From Streptomyces sp. XY006 (GTDB taxonomy: Bacteria; Actinomycetota; Actinomycetes; Streptomycetales; Streptomycetaceae): a DNA stretch of 64,000 nt. The notes below the pieces were generated by a model. That model was not told the origin of the DNA, searched no databases, and saw nothing but the letters and a program-made list of their open reading frames with translations. Both the position numbers and the translations under genes were made by a program. This document shows, piece by piece, positions 34,301 through 41,025 of this stretch. How positions within the stretch are numbered: position 1 is the stretch's first letter; the number at the start of each line of letters is the position of its first letter. Location: contig NZ_NOKT01000021.1 in assembly GCF_002237655.1 (NCBI RefSeq), positions 1 to 64,000 on the forward strand. Direction: 5' to 3'.

Positions 34301-34548
34301 TCGAGCTCTCCCGCATCGACCTGGAACAGCGCCGCGAGGGCGACGTCCTCGGCCAGGCCCAGTCGGGCGCCAGGACCTCCCTGCGCATGCTCGCCGTCAT
34401 CGACGACGAGGAGATCATCGCGGAGGCGAGACAGGAAGCGACGGCCGTGGTCGCCGCCGACCCGGAGCTGACGCGCCTCCCGGCCCTGCGGACGGCCCTG
34501 GACGCCCTCCTGGACGAGGAGAGGGAGCAGTACCTGGAGAAGGGGTGA
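31306..34548 (+). CDS. recG: ATP-dependent DNA helicase RecG, interrupted in frame by an intein
   Basis: A 1080-residue precursor; removing the 338-residue intein leaves a 742-aa RecG of normal size. RecG remodels stalled forks and Holliday junctions. Residues 1–~190 form the wedge/OB domain. Walker A is split: LLQGEVGSGK ends at residue 311 and TMVALRAM resumes at 650. Helicase motif II is VVDEQHRFGVEQRD (~758), motif III MTATPIPRT (~785), motif V TTVIEVGVNVPNAT (~928) and motif VI QLRGRVGRG (~958). A charged insert DEEDDPKKTGRKKPP sits near ~850. Start ATG 31306 lacks an evident ribosome binding site. Without splicing the P-loop is broken and the enzyme should be inactive. Confidence 0.96.
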   Translation: MDLVPALEEPLQQPLKSVLGPATAKVMAEHLGLHTVGDLLHHYPRRYEERGQLTHLADLPMDEHVTVVAQVADARLHTFASAKAPRGKGQRLEVTITDGSGRLQLVFFGAGVHKPHKELLPGTRAMFAGKVSVFNRRLQLAHPAYELLRGDPEESVETWAGALIPIYPATAKLESWKIGKAIQTVLPTAQEAVDPLPDTLREGRGLVPLPEALLKIHRPHTKADIEDARSRLKWDEAFVLQVALARRRHADAQLPAVPRRPAPDGLLTAFDARLPFTLTEGQQRVSREIFADLATDHPMHRLLQGEVGSGKAQPLDSLVLTPTGFRSMGDLRVGDEVVVPDGGVALIDGVFPQGDRDVWRLVLSDGSSVECDDEHLWIVGTSCAWHRGEAPKVMTTREIRLDTYKANGSSKWYIPPAKPVDLSGDAGLPLDPYLLGLLLGDGSFRHNLRLSTIDDEIRDAVAAAVAPECRLVPVKGSRCDYTIQLKQRAGGVRNPVIQVLRELGLWGRTSHDKYVPQAFKNAPVKDRLSVLQGLLDTDGTVHADGTSVSLCSASRRLAEDVAWLVRSLGGRARVLPKKTAYNVQVSLPDDHAPFRLTRKAERMRPRPKYTSFRRGIRAVEYVGRKPVQCISVAHPSHAYVTDNFTVTHNTMVALRAMLAVVDSGGQAAMLAPTEVLAQQHHRSIVEMMGELAEGGMLGGAEQGTKVVLLTGSMGTAARRQALLDLTTGEAGIVIGTHALIEDKVQFHDLGLVVVDEQHRFGVEQRDALRGKGKQPPHLLVMTATPIPRTVAMTVFGDLETSVLDQLPAGRSPIASHVVPAADKPHFLARAWERVREEVSNGHQAYVVCPRIGDEEDDPKKTGRKKPPESPEDAAEKRPPLAVLDVADQLAKGPLKGLRVEVLHGRMHPDDKDAVMRRFAAGDTDVLVATTVIEVGVNVPNATAMVIMDADRFGVSQLHQLRGRVGRGSAPGLCLLVTEMPEASAARQRLNAVAATLDGFELSRIDLEQRREGDVLGQAQSGARTSLRMLAVIDDEEIIAEARQEATAVVAADPELTRLPALRTALDALLDEEREQYLEKG
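32239..33252 (+). other. Class 3 intein with LAGLIDADG endonuclease inside the RecG Walker A motif
   Basis: 338 codons between K311 and T650 of the RecG frame; joining the flanks restores GSGKT exactly. It begins with Ala1 (AQPLDSLVLTPTGFRSMGDL) instead of Cys/Ser, ends VTHN, and the +1 residue is Thr. The class 3 triad is visible: Trp66 in DDEHLW (block B), Cys318 in KPVQCIS (block F) and Thr336 before His337-Asn338 (block G). The central domain has two LAGLIDADG helices, YLLGLLLGDGS (122–132) and LLDTDGTV (223–230), so the homing endonuclease looks intact. Codons carry more T/A than the RecG exteins, suggesting transfer. Confidence 0.93.
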
Positions 34549-34568
34549 GGGTGACCGACCCTCCTTCA

Positions 34569-34598
34569 GGGACGCGAGGAACTGCGCGACCAGCCACA
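34569..34598 (+). repeat. Copy of a Streptomyces dispersed repeat between recG and rsmD
   Basis: The core gcgaggaactgcgcgacca is the widespread Streptomyces intergenic element that I know as 'gcgcggggaactgcgcgacca'. A second copy in this window lies inside smc (45147–45176). Confidence 0.7.
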
Positions 34599-34634
34599 CT
34601 GATACCGAAAGCCGCCCACGACCAAGGACCGAAG

Positions 34635-35222
34635 ATGACCCGCGTGATCGCCGGCAGCGCCGGCGGACGTCGCCTGGCCGTACCCCCAGGCACGGGCACC
34701 CGCCCCACCTCCGACCGCGCACGCGAAGGCCTCTTCTCCACCTGGCAGTCGCTCCTCGGCGGCCCCCTGGACGGCGAGCGAGTGCTGGACCTCTACGCGG
34801 GCTCCGGCGCGGTCGGCCTGGAGGCCCTGTCCCGGGGCGCGGGCCACACGCTCCTGGTCGAGGCCGACGCCAGAGCCGCCCGCGTCGTCCGCGAGAACGT
34901 GAAGAACCTCGGCCTCCCCGGCGCCGAGGTCAGAGCGGGCAAAGCGGAACAGATCATCCGCACCGCACCCCCCGGCGACCCGTACGACCTCGTCTTCCTC
35001 GACCCGCCGTACGCCGTCACGGACGACGATCTTCGGGAGATCCTCCTCACACTCCGCTCGGAGGGCTGGCTCGCCGGGGAAGCCCTCGTCACCGTGGAGC
35101 GCAGCACCAGAGGCGGCGAATTCCGGTGGCCCGAGGGTTTCGAACCCCTCCGGGCCCGTCGCTACGGCGAGGGAACGTTTTGGTACGGTCGCGCCGCCTC
35201 TACGTGCGAAGACGCACGATGA
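34635..35222 (+). CDS. rsmD: 16S rRNA (guanine966-N2)-methyltransferase
   Basis: A 195-residue SAM-dependent methyltransferase modifying G966 of 16S rRNA. It shows MTRVIAGSAGGRRLAVPPGTGTRP-type N-terminus (RPTSDRAREGLFS, ~24–36), SAM motif I VLDLYAGSGAVGLEALSRGA (~50–69) and catalytic motif IV FLDPPYAV (~123–130). ATG 34635. Its end overlaps an in-frame ATG of coaD (ATGA), placing it in the recG–rsmD–coaD order common in actinobacteria. Confidence 0.95.
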   Translation: MTRVIAGSAGGRRLAVPPGTGTRPTSDRAREGLFSTWQSLLGGPLDGERVLDLYAGSGAVGLEALSRGAGHTLLVEADARAARVVRENVKNLGLPGAEVRAGKAEQIIRTAPPGDPYDLVFLDPPYAVTDDDLREILLTLRSEGWLAGEALVTVERSTRGGEFRWPEGFEPLRARRYGEGTFWYGRAASTCEDAR

Positions 35223-35248
35223 CCGGACCGGAGAGCGAGGGATCACAA

Positions 35249-35728
35249 GTGCGCCGTGCCGTCTGTCCCGGGTCGTTCGACCCGATCACCAACGGACACC
35301 TCGACATCATCTCCCGCGCCTCCAGGCTGTACGACGAGGTCTACGTCGCGGTGATGATCAACCAGGCCAAGCGGGGCCTGTTCGAGATCGAGGAGCGGAT
35401 CGACCTGATCCGCCGGGTCACCGCCGAGTACGGCAACGTCCGCGTCGAGGCCTTCCACGGCCTGCTCGTCGACTTCTGCAAGCAGCGCGACATCCCCGCC
35501 ATCGTCAAGGGCCTGCGCGCGGTCAGCGACTTCGACTACGAGCTGCAGATGGCCCAGATGAACAACGGCCTCTCGGGCGTGGAGACCCTCTTCATCCCCA
35601 CCAACCCCACCTACAGCTTCCTGTCGTCCTCCCTGGTCAAGGAGGTCGCGACCTGGGGCGGCGACGTCTCGCACCTGGTGCCCGCCGAGGTCCTCCAGGC
35701 GCTCACCGAGCGGCTGCGCAAGGACTGA
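35249..35728 (+). CDS. coaD: Phosphopantetheine adenylyltransferase
   Basis: A 159-residue nucleotidyltransferase making dephospho-CoA from 4'-phosphopantetheine and ATP. CPGSFDPITNGHLDII (~5–20) contains the HxGH-type motif as NGHLD, and TYSFLSSSLVKEVA (~124–137) is the second ATP motif (ISSSxVK type). GTG 35249 gives the standard N-terminus VRRAVCPGSFDP and the usual length, with gaggga upstream. ATG 35219, overlapping rsmD, would add ten non-conserved residues. Confidence 0.95.
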   Translation: MRRAVCPGSFDPITNGHLDIISRASRLYDEVYVAVMINQAKRGLFEIEERIDLIRRVTAEYGNVRVEAFHGLLVDFCKQRDIPAIVKGLRAVSDFDYELQMAQMNNGLSGVETLFIPTNPTYSFLSSSLVKEVATWGGDVSHLVPAEVLQALTERLRKD

Positions 35729-35849
35729 ACGCGCCCCCGCGCCCCCCGGCGAGCTGACCACCCGTCACCCGGTGTCCGCGGGGGACCCCGTGGCCGTACA
35801 GTTCGTCCCGTCCGTCTCCAACGCATCTGTAGAGAGTGGCGAGCACACG

Positions 35850-36953
35850 GTGGACGTGCAGAAGAAGCTCGACGAGATCGTCACCACGATCTCCGGCGCC
35901 CGGTCCATGCCCATGTCGGCCTCGTGCGTGGTCAACCGCGCCGAGCTGCTCGCGATGCTGGAAGAGGTGCGCGCGGCGCTGCCCGACTCCCTCGCCCAGG
36001 CCCAGGAGCTGATCGGCGGCCGTGAGCAGATGGTCGAGCAGGCCCGCCAGGAGGCCCAGCGGATCATCGACAGCGCCCACGCCGAGCGCGGCTCGCTGAT
36101 CTCCGACACCGAGATCGCCCGCCGCTCCCAGGCCGAGGCCGACCGGATCCTCGCCGAGGCCCGCAAGGAGGCCGAGGAGGTCCGCGCCGAGGCCGACGAG
36201 TACGTCGACTCCAAGCTCGCCAACTTCGAGGTCGTCCTCACCAAGACCCTCGGCTCGGTCGGCCGCGGCCGCGAGAAGCTCCTCGGCACCGGCCCCGGCA
36301 CCGACGAGCAGGGCTACCAGGACGAGGACGCCCCCGAGCGCAGCCACGACCCGGAGACCCAGCGCCGTACCGCCGACGAGTACGTCGACGCCAAGCTCGG
36401 CGCCTTCGAGGCGGTCCTCGCCAAGACGCTGGAGGCCGTCGGACGCGGCCGGCAGAAGCTGCACGGCCGGATCGCCACCGACGACCTCGGCGCCCTGGCC
36501 GACGACACCAGCACGGTCCAGCACTCCAGCGACGCGGACTACCTCGCCGACCTGGCCGCCCTCGCCGAGCAGCCGCCCACACCCGCCGAGCGCCCCGCCG
36601 CCCAGCAGCAGGACTACGGGCAGCCCCAGCCGGCGTACGGCTACCAGCAGCAGCCCGACCCCTACGGCGGCTATCCGCAGCAGGCCTACGCGGCCCAGCA
36701 CGACCCGTACGGCTACCAGCAGGCCGACCCCTACTCCCCCACCTCCGGCTACGCTCCGGCGGGAGGTGCCCCCTTCCAGGGCTACGACCCGCAGCAGGCC
36801 GCCTACGACCCGAACCAGCAGCAGCCGCAGCAGGGACACCAGAGCCAGCAGGGCCAGCAGGGGTACGCCCTCGACGAGACCAGCCTGTTCGACACCAGCA
36901 TGATCAGCGCCGAGCAGCTGCGGGCCTACGAGCAGGGCCGCGGCCAGGGCTGA
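35850..36953 (+). CDS. DivIVA/ATP-synthase-B-like coiled-coil protein with duplicated module and Gln/Tyr-rich tail
   Basis: A 367-residue cytoplasmic protein. After VDVQKKLDEIV and a MSASCVVNR segment, a long coiled coil (~35–110, rich in REQMVEQARQEAQRII and EADRILAEARKEAEEVRAEA) leads into a ~32-residue module present twice: EADEYVDSKLANFEVVLTKTL…VGRGR and TADEYVDAKLGAFEAVLAKTL…VGRGR, separated by a short acidic spacer. The tail (~225–367) is Gln/Pro/Tyr-rich with DPYGGYPQQ- and DPYGYQQ-like repeats, probably disordered. It resembles proteins annotated as cell-division initiation or ATP synthase B-like, positioned between coaD and yceD in Streptomyces. The start is set at GTG 35850. Confidence 0.88.
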   Translation: MDVQKKLDEIVTTISGARSMPMSASCVVNRAELLAMLEEVRAALPDSLAQAQELIGGREQMVEQARQEAQRIIDSAHAERGSLISDTEIARRSQAEADRILAEARKEAEEVRAEADEYVDSKLANFEVVLTKTLGSVGRGREKLLGTGPGTDEQGYQDEDAPERSHDPETQRRTADEYVDAKLGAFEAVLAKTLEAVGRGRQKLHGRIATDDLGALADDTSTVQHSSDADYLADLAALAEQPPTPAERPAAQQQDYGQPQPAYGYQQQPDPYGGYPQQAYAAQHDPYGYQQADPYSPTSGYAPAGGAPFQGYDPQQAAYDPNQQQPQQGHQSQQGQQGYALDETSLFDTSMISAEQLRAYEQGRGQG

Positions 36954-37081
36954 GCACCGGATTGGGCCGACAGCGAAAGGTCCAGTATCCTGGCTGTTCG
37001 GTCGCGCGTACGTCCGCGATCAACGCTGCCCGGGAACACCGCGGGGCAGTGTCCCTCTGAGCTCGAAGATCGAAAGCAGGA

Positions 37082-37726
37082 ATGGCTCTGAACGCCCGCC
37101 TCGACCACCGCAACCCCCTCGTGTTCGACACGCACGAGCTGGGCCGGCGGCCTGGTGCGCTGCAGCGCCTGACCCGCACGGTCGACGCTCCCCAGGACCT
37201 CGGTATCAAGGGAGTCATCGGAGTGCCGGAAGGCGCCCCGGTGGAGCTCGAACTCCGTCTGGAGTCGGTCATGGAAGGGGTGCTCGTCACAGGCACCGCC
37301 CGTGCCACGGCCGAGGGGGAGTGCGTAAGGTGTCTGGAGCCGCTGGAGCAGCAGCTCGAAGCGGACTTCCAGGAGATGTTCTCGTACCCTGACGCCGACG
37401 ACCGGGGCCGCGTGATCGCGGAACCGGGCGACGACGCCGAGGACGACGAGGACAGGCTCTTTCTCGAGGACGGCTTGTTCGACCTCGAGCCCGTGCTGCG
37501 TGATGCGGTGGTGCTCGCACTGCCGATGCAGCCGGTGTGCCAGGAAGACTGCCCTGGTCTGTGCGCCGAGTGCGGCGCGCGGCTGGCGGACGACCCGGAC
37601 CACCACCATGACGCCGTCGACATCCGTTGGGCGGCATTGCAGGGACTCGCCGACACCATGTCGGACGGCGAGAAGGACGAGATGAGCGGCGCCGAAGCGG
37701 GCGTCGACGAGAAGCAGGAGAAGTAG
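37082..37726 (+). CDS. YceD (DUF177) family protein, rRNA-accumulation factor
   Basis: A 214-residue DUF177 protein; in E. coli and plants the family is needed for 23S rRNA accumulation and is encoded next to rpmF, as here (rpmF starts 2 bp after the stop). Four family cysteines are visible in pairs: GECVRCLEPL (~81–90) and CQEDCPGLCAECGARL (~153–168), a probable zinc site. A very acidic segment (~100–125) and an acidic C-terminal tail (~195–214) are present. ATG 37082 follows gaaagcagg. Confidence 0.93.
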   Translation: MALNARLDHRNPLVFDTHELGRRPGALQRLTRTVDAPQDLGIKGVIGVPEGAPVELELRLESVMEGVLVTGTARATAEGECVRCLEPLEQQLEADFQEMFSYPDADDRGRVIAEPGDDAEDDEDRLFLEDGLFDLEPVLRDAVVLALPMQPVCQEDCPGLCAECGARLADDPDHHHDAVDIRWAALQGLADTMSDGEKDEMSGAEAGVDEKQEK

Positions 37727-37728
37727 CC

Positions 37729-37902
37729 GTGGCTGTTCCGAAGCGGAAGATGTCGCGCAGCAACACGCGCCACCGCCGGTCGCAGTGGAAGGCTGCGGTC
37801 CCCACCCTGGTTGCGTGCGAGCGCTGCCACGAGCCCAAGCTGCAGCACATCGCGTGCCCGTCGTGCGGCACCTACAACAAGCGCCAGGTCCTCGAGGTCT
37901 GA
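37729..37902 (+). CDS. rpmF: 50S ribosomal protein L32 (zinc-binding, C+ form)
   Basis: 57 residues, starting GTG 37729. It has the L32 N-terminus AVPKRKMSRSNTRHRRSQWK and a complete zinc ribbon CERC … CPSC (~30–46). It lies between yceD and rnc in one transcription unit. Confidence 0.97.
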   Translation: MAVPKRKMSRSNTRHRRSQWKAAVPTLVACERCHEPKLQHIACPSCGTYNKRQVLEV

Positions 37903-37921
37903 GCGGCTGGTGAGAGGCACT

Positions 37922-38761
37922 GTGTCCACGCCTAAGAACAAGTCTTCCCGCGTGAGCGGGAGTGCTCCGGCGGACAACCAGGCCTCGTCCCACACGCTTC
38001 TGGAAGGGCGGCTCGGCTACAAGGTCGAGTCCGCCCTTCTGGTGCGCGCACTGACCCACCGGTCGTACGCATACGAGAACGGCGGTCTGCCGACCAACGA
38101 GCGCCTGGAGTTCCTCGGGGACTCCGTCCTCGGCCTCGTGGTCACGGACACGCTGTACCGCACCCACCCCGACCTGCCGGAAGGCCAGCTGGCCAAACTG
38201 CGGGCCGCGGTGGTGAACTCGCGTGCGCTCGCCGAGGTGGGCCGCGGGCTCGACCTGGGCTCCTTCATCCGGCTCGGCCGCGGTGAAGAGGGCACGGGCG
38301 GGCGGGACAAGGCGTCCATCCTGGCCGACACCCTGGAAGCGGTGATCGGCGCGGTCTACCTCGACCAGGGCCTGGACTCGGCGGCGGAGCTGGTGCACCG
38401 CCTGTTCGACCCCCTGATCGAGAAGTCCTCGAACCTCGGAGCCGGCCTGGACTGGAAGACCAGTCTCCAGGAGCTCACCGCGACCGAGGGGCTCGGCGTC
38501 CCCGAGTACCTGGTCACGGAGACCGGCCCCGACCACGAGAAGACCTTCACTGCTGCCGCCCGCGTCGGAGGCGTCTCGTACGGCACCGGCACCGGCCGCA
38601 GCAAGAAGGAGGCGGAGCAGCAGGCCGCCGAGTCCGCCTGGCGGTCCATCAGGGCCGCCGCGGACGAGCGTGCCAAGGCGGCGAAGGCCGCCGAGGAGAC
38701 GCAGACGGCGGCGGCCCAGGCCGCCCACACGGCCGTCGACGGCAGCACCGTCGACGGCTGA
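37922..38761 (+). CDS. rnc: Ribonuclease III (AbsB type)
   Basis: A 279-residue endoribonuclease cleaving double-stranded RNA in rRNA and mRNA processing; in S. coelicolor the gene is absB, whose loss reduces antibiotic production. The catalytic signature NERLEFLGDSVLG (~59–71) and second Glu/Asp site DTLEAVIGAVYLD (~138–150) are intact, and the dsRBD (~170–240: DWKTSLQELTA … GTGTGRSKKEAEQQAAESAW) follows. An Ala-rich extension ends it. GTG 37922 (VSTPKNKSSR) was chosen; GTG 37910 is possible. Confidence 0.95.
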   Translation: MSTPKNKSSRVSGSAPADNQASSHTLLEGRLGYKVESALLVRALTHRSYAYENGGLPTNERLEFLGDSVLGLVVTDTLYRTHPDLPEGQLAKLRAAVVNSRALAEVGRGLDLGSFIRLGRGEEGTGGRDKASILADTLEAVIGAVYLDQGLDSAAELVHRLFDPLIEKSSNLGAGLDWKTSLQELTATEGLGVPEYLVTETGPDHEKTFTAAARVGGVSYGTGTGRSKKEAEQQAAESAWRSIRAAADERAKAAKAAEETQTAAAQAAHTAVDGSTVDG

Positions 38762-38873
38762 CGAGTCGGCCGCCCGCACCGGGCGTCCGGCCACAGCACA
38801 GCGCACCCGAGCGCCCGCCCCTGCCCGGGGGCGGGCGCTCGGGTCGTCCGCAGGTTTGTGACGGGGGATTCCC

Positions 38874-39734
38874 ATGCCCGAGTTGCCCGAGGTCGAGGTC
38901 GTACGGCGCGGTCTGGAGCGGTGGGTCGCCCACCGGACCGTCGCCGAGGCCGAGGTGCTGCACCCACGCGCGGTGCGCCGCCACCTCGCGGGCGCCGACG
39001 ACTTCGCGCACCGCCTCAAGGGCCACCGCGTCGGCGTCCCGAGCCGCCGCGGCAAGTACCTGTGGCTGCCCCTGGAGGACACGGACCAGTCGATCCTGGC
39101 CCACCTCGGCATGAGCGGCCAGCTGCTGGTCCAGCCGCACACGGCCCCGGACGAGAAGCACCTGCGCATCCGCGTCCGCTTCACCGACGCCCTGGACACC
39201 GAACTGCGCTTCGTCGACCAGCGCACCTTCGGCGGACTGTCGCTGCACGAGAACACCCCGGCCGGGCTGCCCGACGTCATCGCGCACATCGCCCGGGACC
39301 CGCTCGACCCGCTCTTCGACGACGAGGCCTTCCATCAGGCACTGCGCCGCAAGCGGACCACGATCAAACGCGCCCTGCTCGACCAGTCGCTGATCAGCGG
39401 CGTCGGCAACATCTACGCGGACGAGGCCCTGTGGCGCTCCCGCCTCCACTACGAGCGCCCCACCGCCACCTTCACCCGCCCGCGCACCCTGCAGCTCCTG
39501 GGGCACGTTCGGGACGTGATGAACGCGGCCCTCGCCGTGGGCGGCACCAGCTTCGACAGCCTGTACGTCAACGTCAACGGCGAGTCGGGCTACTTCGACC
39601 GGTCCCTCGACGCGTACGGCCGCGAGGGCCTGCCCTGCCGGCGCTGCGGCACGCCCATGCGCCGCCGGGCCTGGATGAACCGGTCGAGCTACTTCTGCCC
39701 GCAGTGTCAGCGGGCGCCGCGCGTCTCGTCGTAG
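38874..39734 (+). CDS. mutM: Formamidopyrimidine-DNA glycosylase
   Basis: A 286-residue bifunctional DNA glycosylase/AP lyase removing 8-oxoguanine. The catalytic N-terminus MPELPEVEVVRRGL (Pro2, Glu3), the H2TH region (DQSLISGVGNIYADEALW, ~170–187) and the C-terminal zinc finger CRRCGTPM … FCPQCQ (~258–279) are intact. Start ATG 38874. The 3' end overlaps the convergent HxlR gene by 28 bp, so the last nine codons are read on both strands. Confidence 0.96.
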   Translation: MPELPEVEVVRRGLERWVAHRTVAEAEVLHPRAVRRHLAGADDFAHRLKGHRVGVPSRRGKYLWLPLEDTDQSILAHLGMSGQLLVQPHTAPDEKHLRIRVRFTDALDTELRFVDQRTFGGLSLHENTPAGLPDVIAHIARDPLDPLFDDEAFHQALRRKRTTIKRALLDQSLISGVGNIYADEALWRSRLHYERPTATFTRPRTLQLLGHVRDVMNAALAVGGTSFDSLYVNVNGESGYFDRSLDAYGREGLPCRRCGTPMRRRAWMNRSSYFCPQCQRAPRVSS

Positions 39735-40111
39735 CGCTCGCGCGCGGCGAGCACGTCGTCCATCCGGCCCTCCACGAAGTGGATGAGGCTCAGCAGCCGC
39801 TCGGCGACCTCGCGCCCGAGCGGGGTCAGCTCGTAGTCCACCCGGGGTGGGTTGGTGGGCTGCGCCTCGCGGTGCACCAGGCCGTCGCGCTCCAGGGCGT
39901 GCAGCGTCTGGGAGAGCATCTTCTCGCTCACGCCGTCGACGCGGCGGCGCAGTTCGTTGAAGCGCAGCGAGCCCTCGTACAGGGCGCCGAGCGTCAGTCC
40001 GCCCCAGCGTCCCGTGACGTGTTCGAGCGTGCCGCGCGAGGGACAGGCCTTGGCGAACACGTTGTACGGGAGGTCGTCCAGCCTCTCCGCGGGCTCCTGG
40101 GTGGTGGTCAT
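39707..40111 (-). CDS. HxlR-family transcriptional regulator
   Basis: A 134-residue winged-helix regulator. The family Cys is in AKACPSRGTLEHVTGRWGGLTLGAL (~20–44), followed by LRFNELRRRVDGVSEKMLSQTLHALERDGLVHRE (~49–82, recognition helix and wing) and PRVDYELTPLGREVAE. ATG 40111. It is divergent from a flavodoxin-like oxidoreductase gene, with a perfect inverted repeat between them. HxlR proteins paired with quinone/flavin oxidoreductases often respond to quinones or diamide; that role here is inference. Confidence 0.93.
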   Translation of the reverse strand: MTTTQEPAERLDDLPYNVFAKACPSRGTLEHVTGRWGGLTLGALYEGSLRFNELRRRVDGVSEKMLSQTLHALERDGLVHREAQPTNPPRVDYELTPLGREVAERLLSLIHFVEGRMDDVLAARERYDETRGAR

Positions 40112-40150
40112 GACACCAGCGTACGCCAGCACAGCGCTAACCGACAGCTT

Positions 40151-40171
40151 GCACTAACCAAAAGTTAGTGC
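40151..40171. promoter_or_regulatory. Candidate HxlR operator
   Basis: Perfect inverted repeat gcactaac-caaaa-gttagtgc in the 107-bp divergent intergenic region, with a further half-site gctaac at about 40135. The ACTAAC/GTTAGT type of site is consistent with operators described for HxlR-family regulators. Confidence 0.65.
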
Positions 40172-40218
40172 TTTCCTGTGGTCACTGTCATTGACCTGCC
40201 GCTCTCAGGAGTACCCAC

Positions 40219-40803
40219 GTGACCACCCCTGTCGTCTCCCTCGCCTACCACTCCGGCTACGGCCACACCGCGGTCCTCGCCGAAGCCGTCCGTGCCGGTG
40301 CCGTCGAAGCCGGAGCCGAGGTGCATCTGATCAGCGTCGACGAGATCACCGAGGAGCAGTGGGCGATTCTCGACCGCTCGGACGCGATCGTGTTCGGATC
40401 GCCGACCTACATGGGCACCGCGTCCGGCGCCTTCCACGTCTTCGCGGAGGCCACGTCCCAGCGGTGGGCCACCCAGGCCTGGAAGGACAAGCTGGCCGCT
40501 GGCTTCACCAACTCCGCCTCCAAGAGCGGCGACAAGCTGCACACCCTCCAGTACTTCCAGATCCTCGCCGCCCAGCTGGGCATGCACTGGGTCAACCTGG
40601 GCCTGCTCCCGGGCTGGAACAGCAGCACCGGCTCCGAGCACGACCTGAACCGCCTGGGCGTCTTCGCGGGCGCCGCGGCCCAGACCAACGCCGACGAGGG
40701 CCCGGAGGCCGTCCACAAGGCCGACATCGCCACGGCCGAACAACTGGGCCGCCGCGTAACGGAAACGACCAGGACGTTCCTCAGGGGCCTGGCAGCGGCG
40801 TGA
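40219..40803 (+). CDS. Flavodoxin-like NAD(P)H-dependent oxidoreductase (WrbA/NQO type)
   Basis: 194 residues. The FMN phosphate loop SLAYHSGYGHTAVLAEAV (~6–23) and second flavin motif IVFGSPTYMGTASGAFHVFAEA (~59–80) mark the flavodoxin fold of WrbA-type quinone reductases. GTG 40219 is preceded by caggagt. It is divergently controlled with the HxlR gene. A two-electron quinone/nitro reductase role in detoxification is the likely reading; substrate unknown. Confidence 0.92.
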   Translation: MTTPVVSLAYHSGYGHTAVLAEAVRAGAVEAGAEVHLISVDEITEEQWAILDRSDAIVFGSPTYMGTASGAFHVFAEATSQRWATQAWKDKLAAGFTNSASKSGDKLHTLQYFQILAAQLGMHWVNLGLLPGWNSSTGSEHDLNRLGVFAGAAAQTNADEGPEAVHKADIATAEQLGRRVTETTRTFLRGLAAA

Positions 40804-40943
40804 GCTCTACGCTGACGCGATGAGCAGCGAGCGCGACTCGCTCGCGCCTCCCTGCGTGGCTGGACCGCACCGGTCCTGGATGCGCCCGGGCCGTGCCGCG
40901 GACGGGCGCGCGCAGCCGCCGGTGCCTGGTCGGCCCGCCGCTA

Positions 40944-40990
40944 CGGACAGCGCCCCCGAGGAGAACCGTGTTCCTCGGGGGCACTGTCCG
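40944..40990. terminator. Bidirectional terminator between the oxidoreductase and CAP-protein genes
   Basis: Two-part stem: cggacag/ctgtccg outside and cccccgagga/tcctcggggg inside, separated by a 2-nt internal loop. Convergent genes lie on both sides. Confidence 0.8.
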
Positions 40991-41025
40991 GAATGGTCAG
41001 AGGGCTGCCTGCGAAGCGCAGATCC

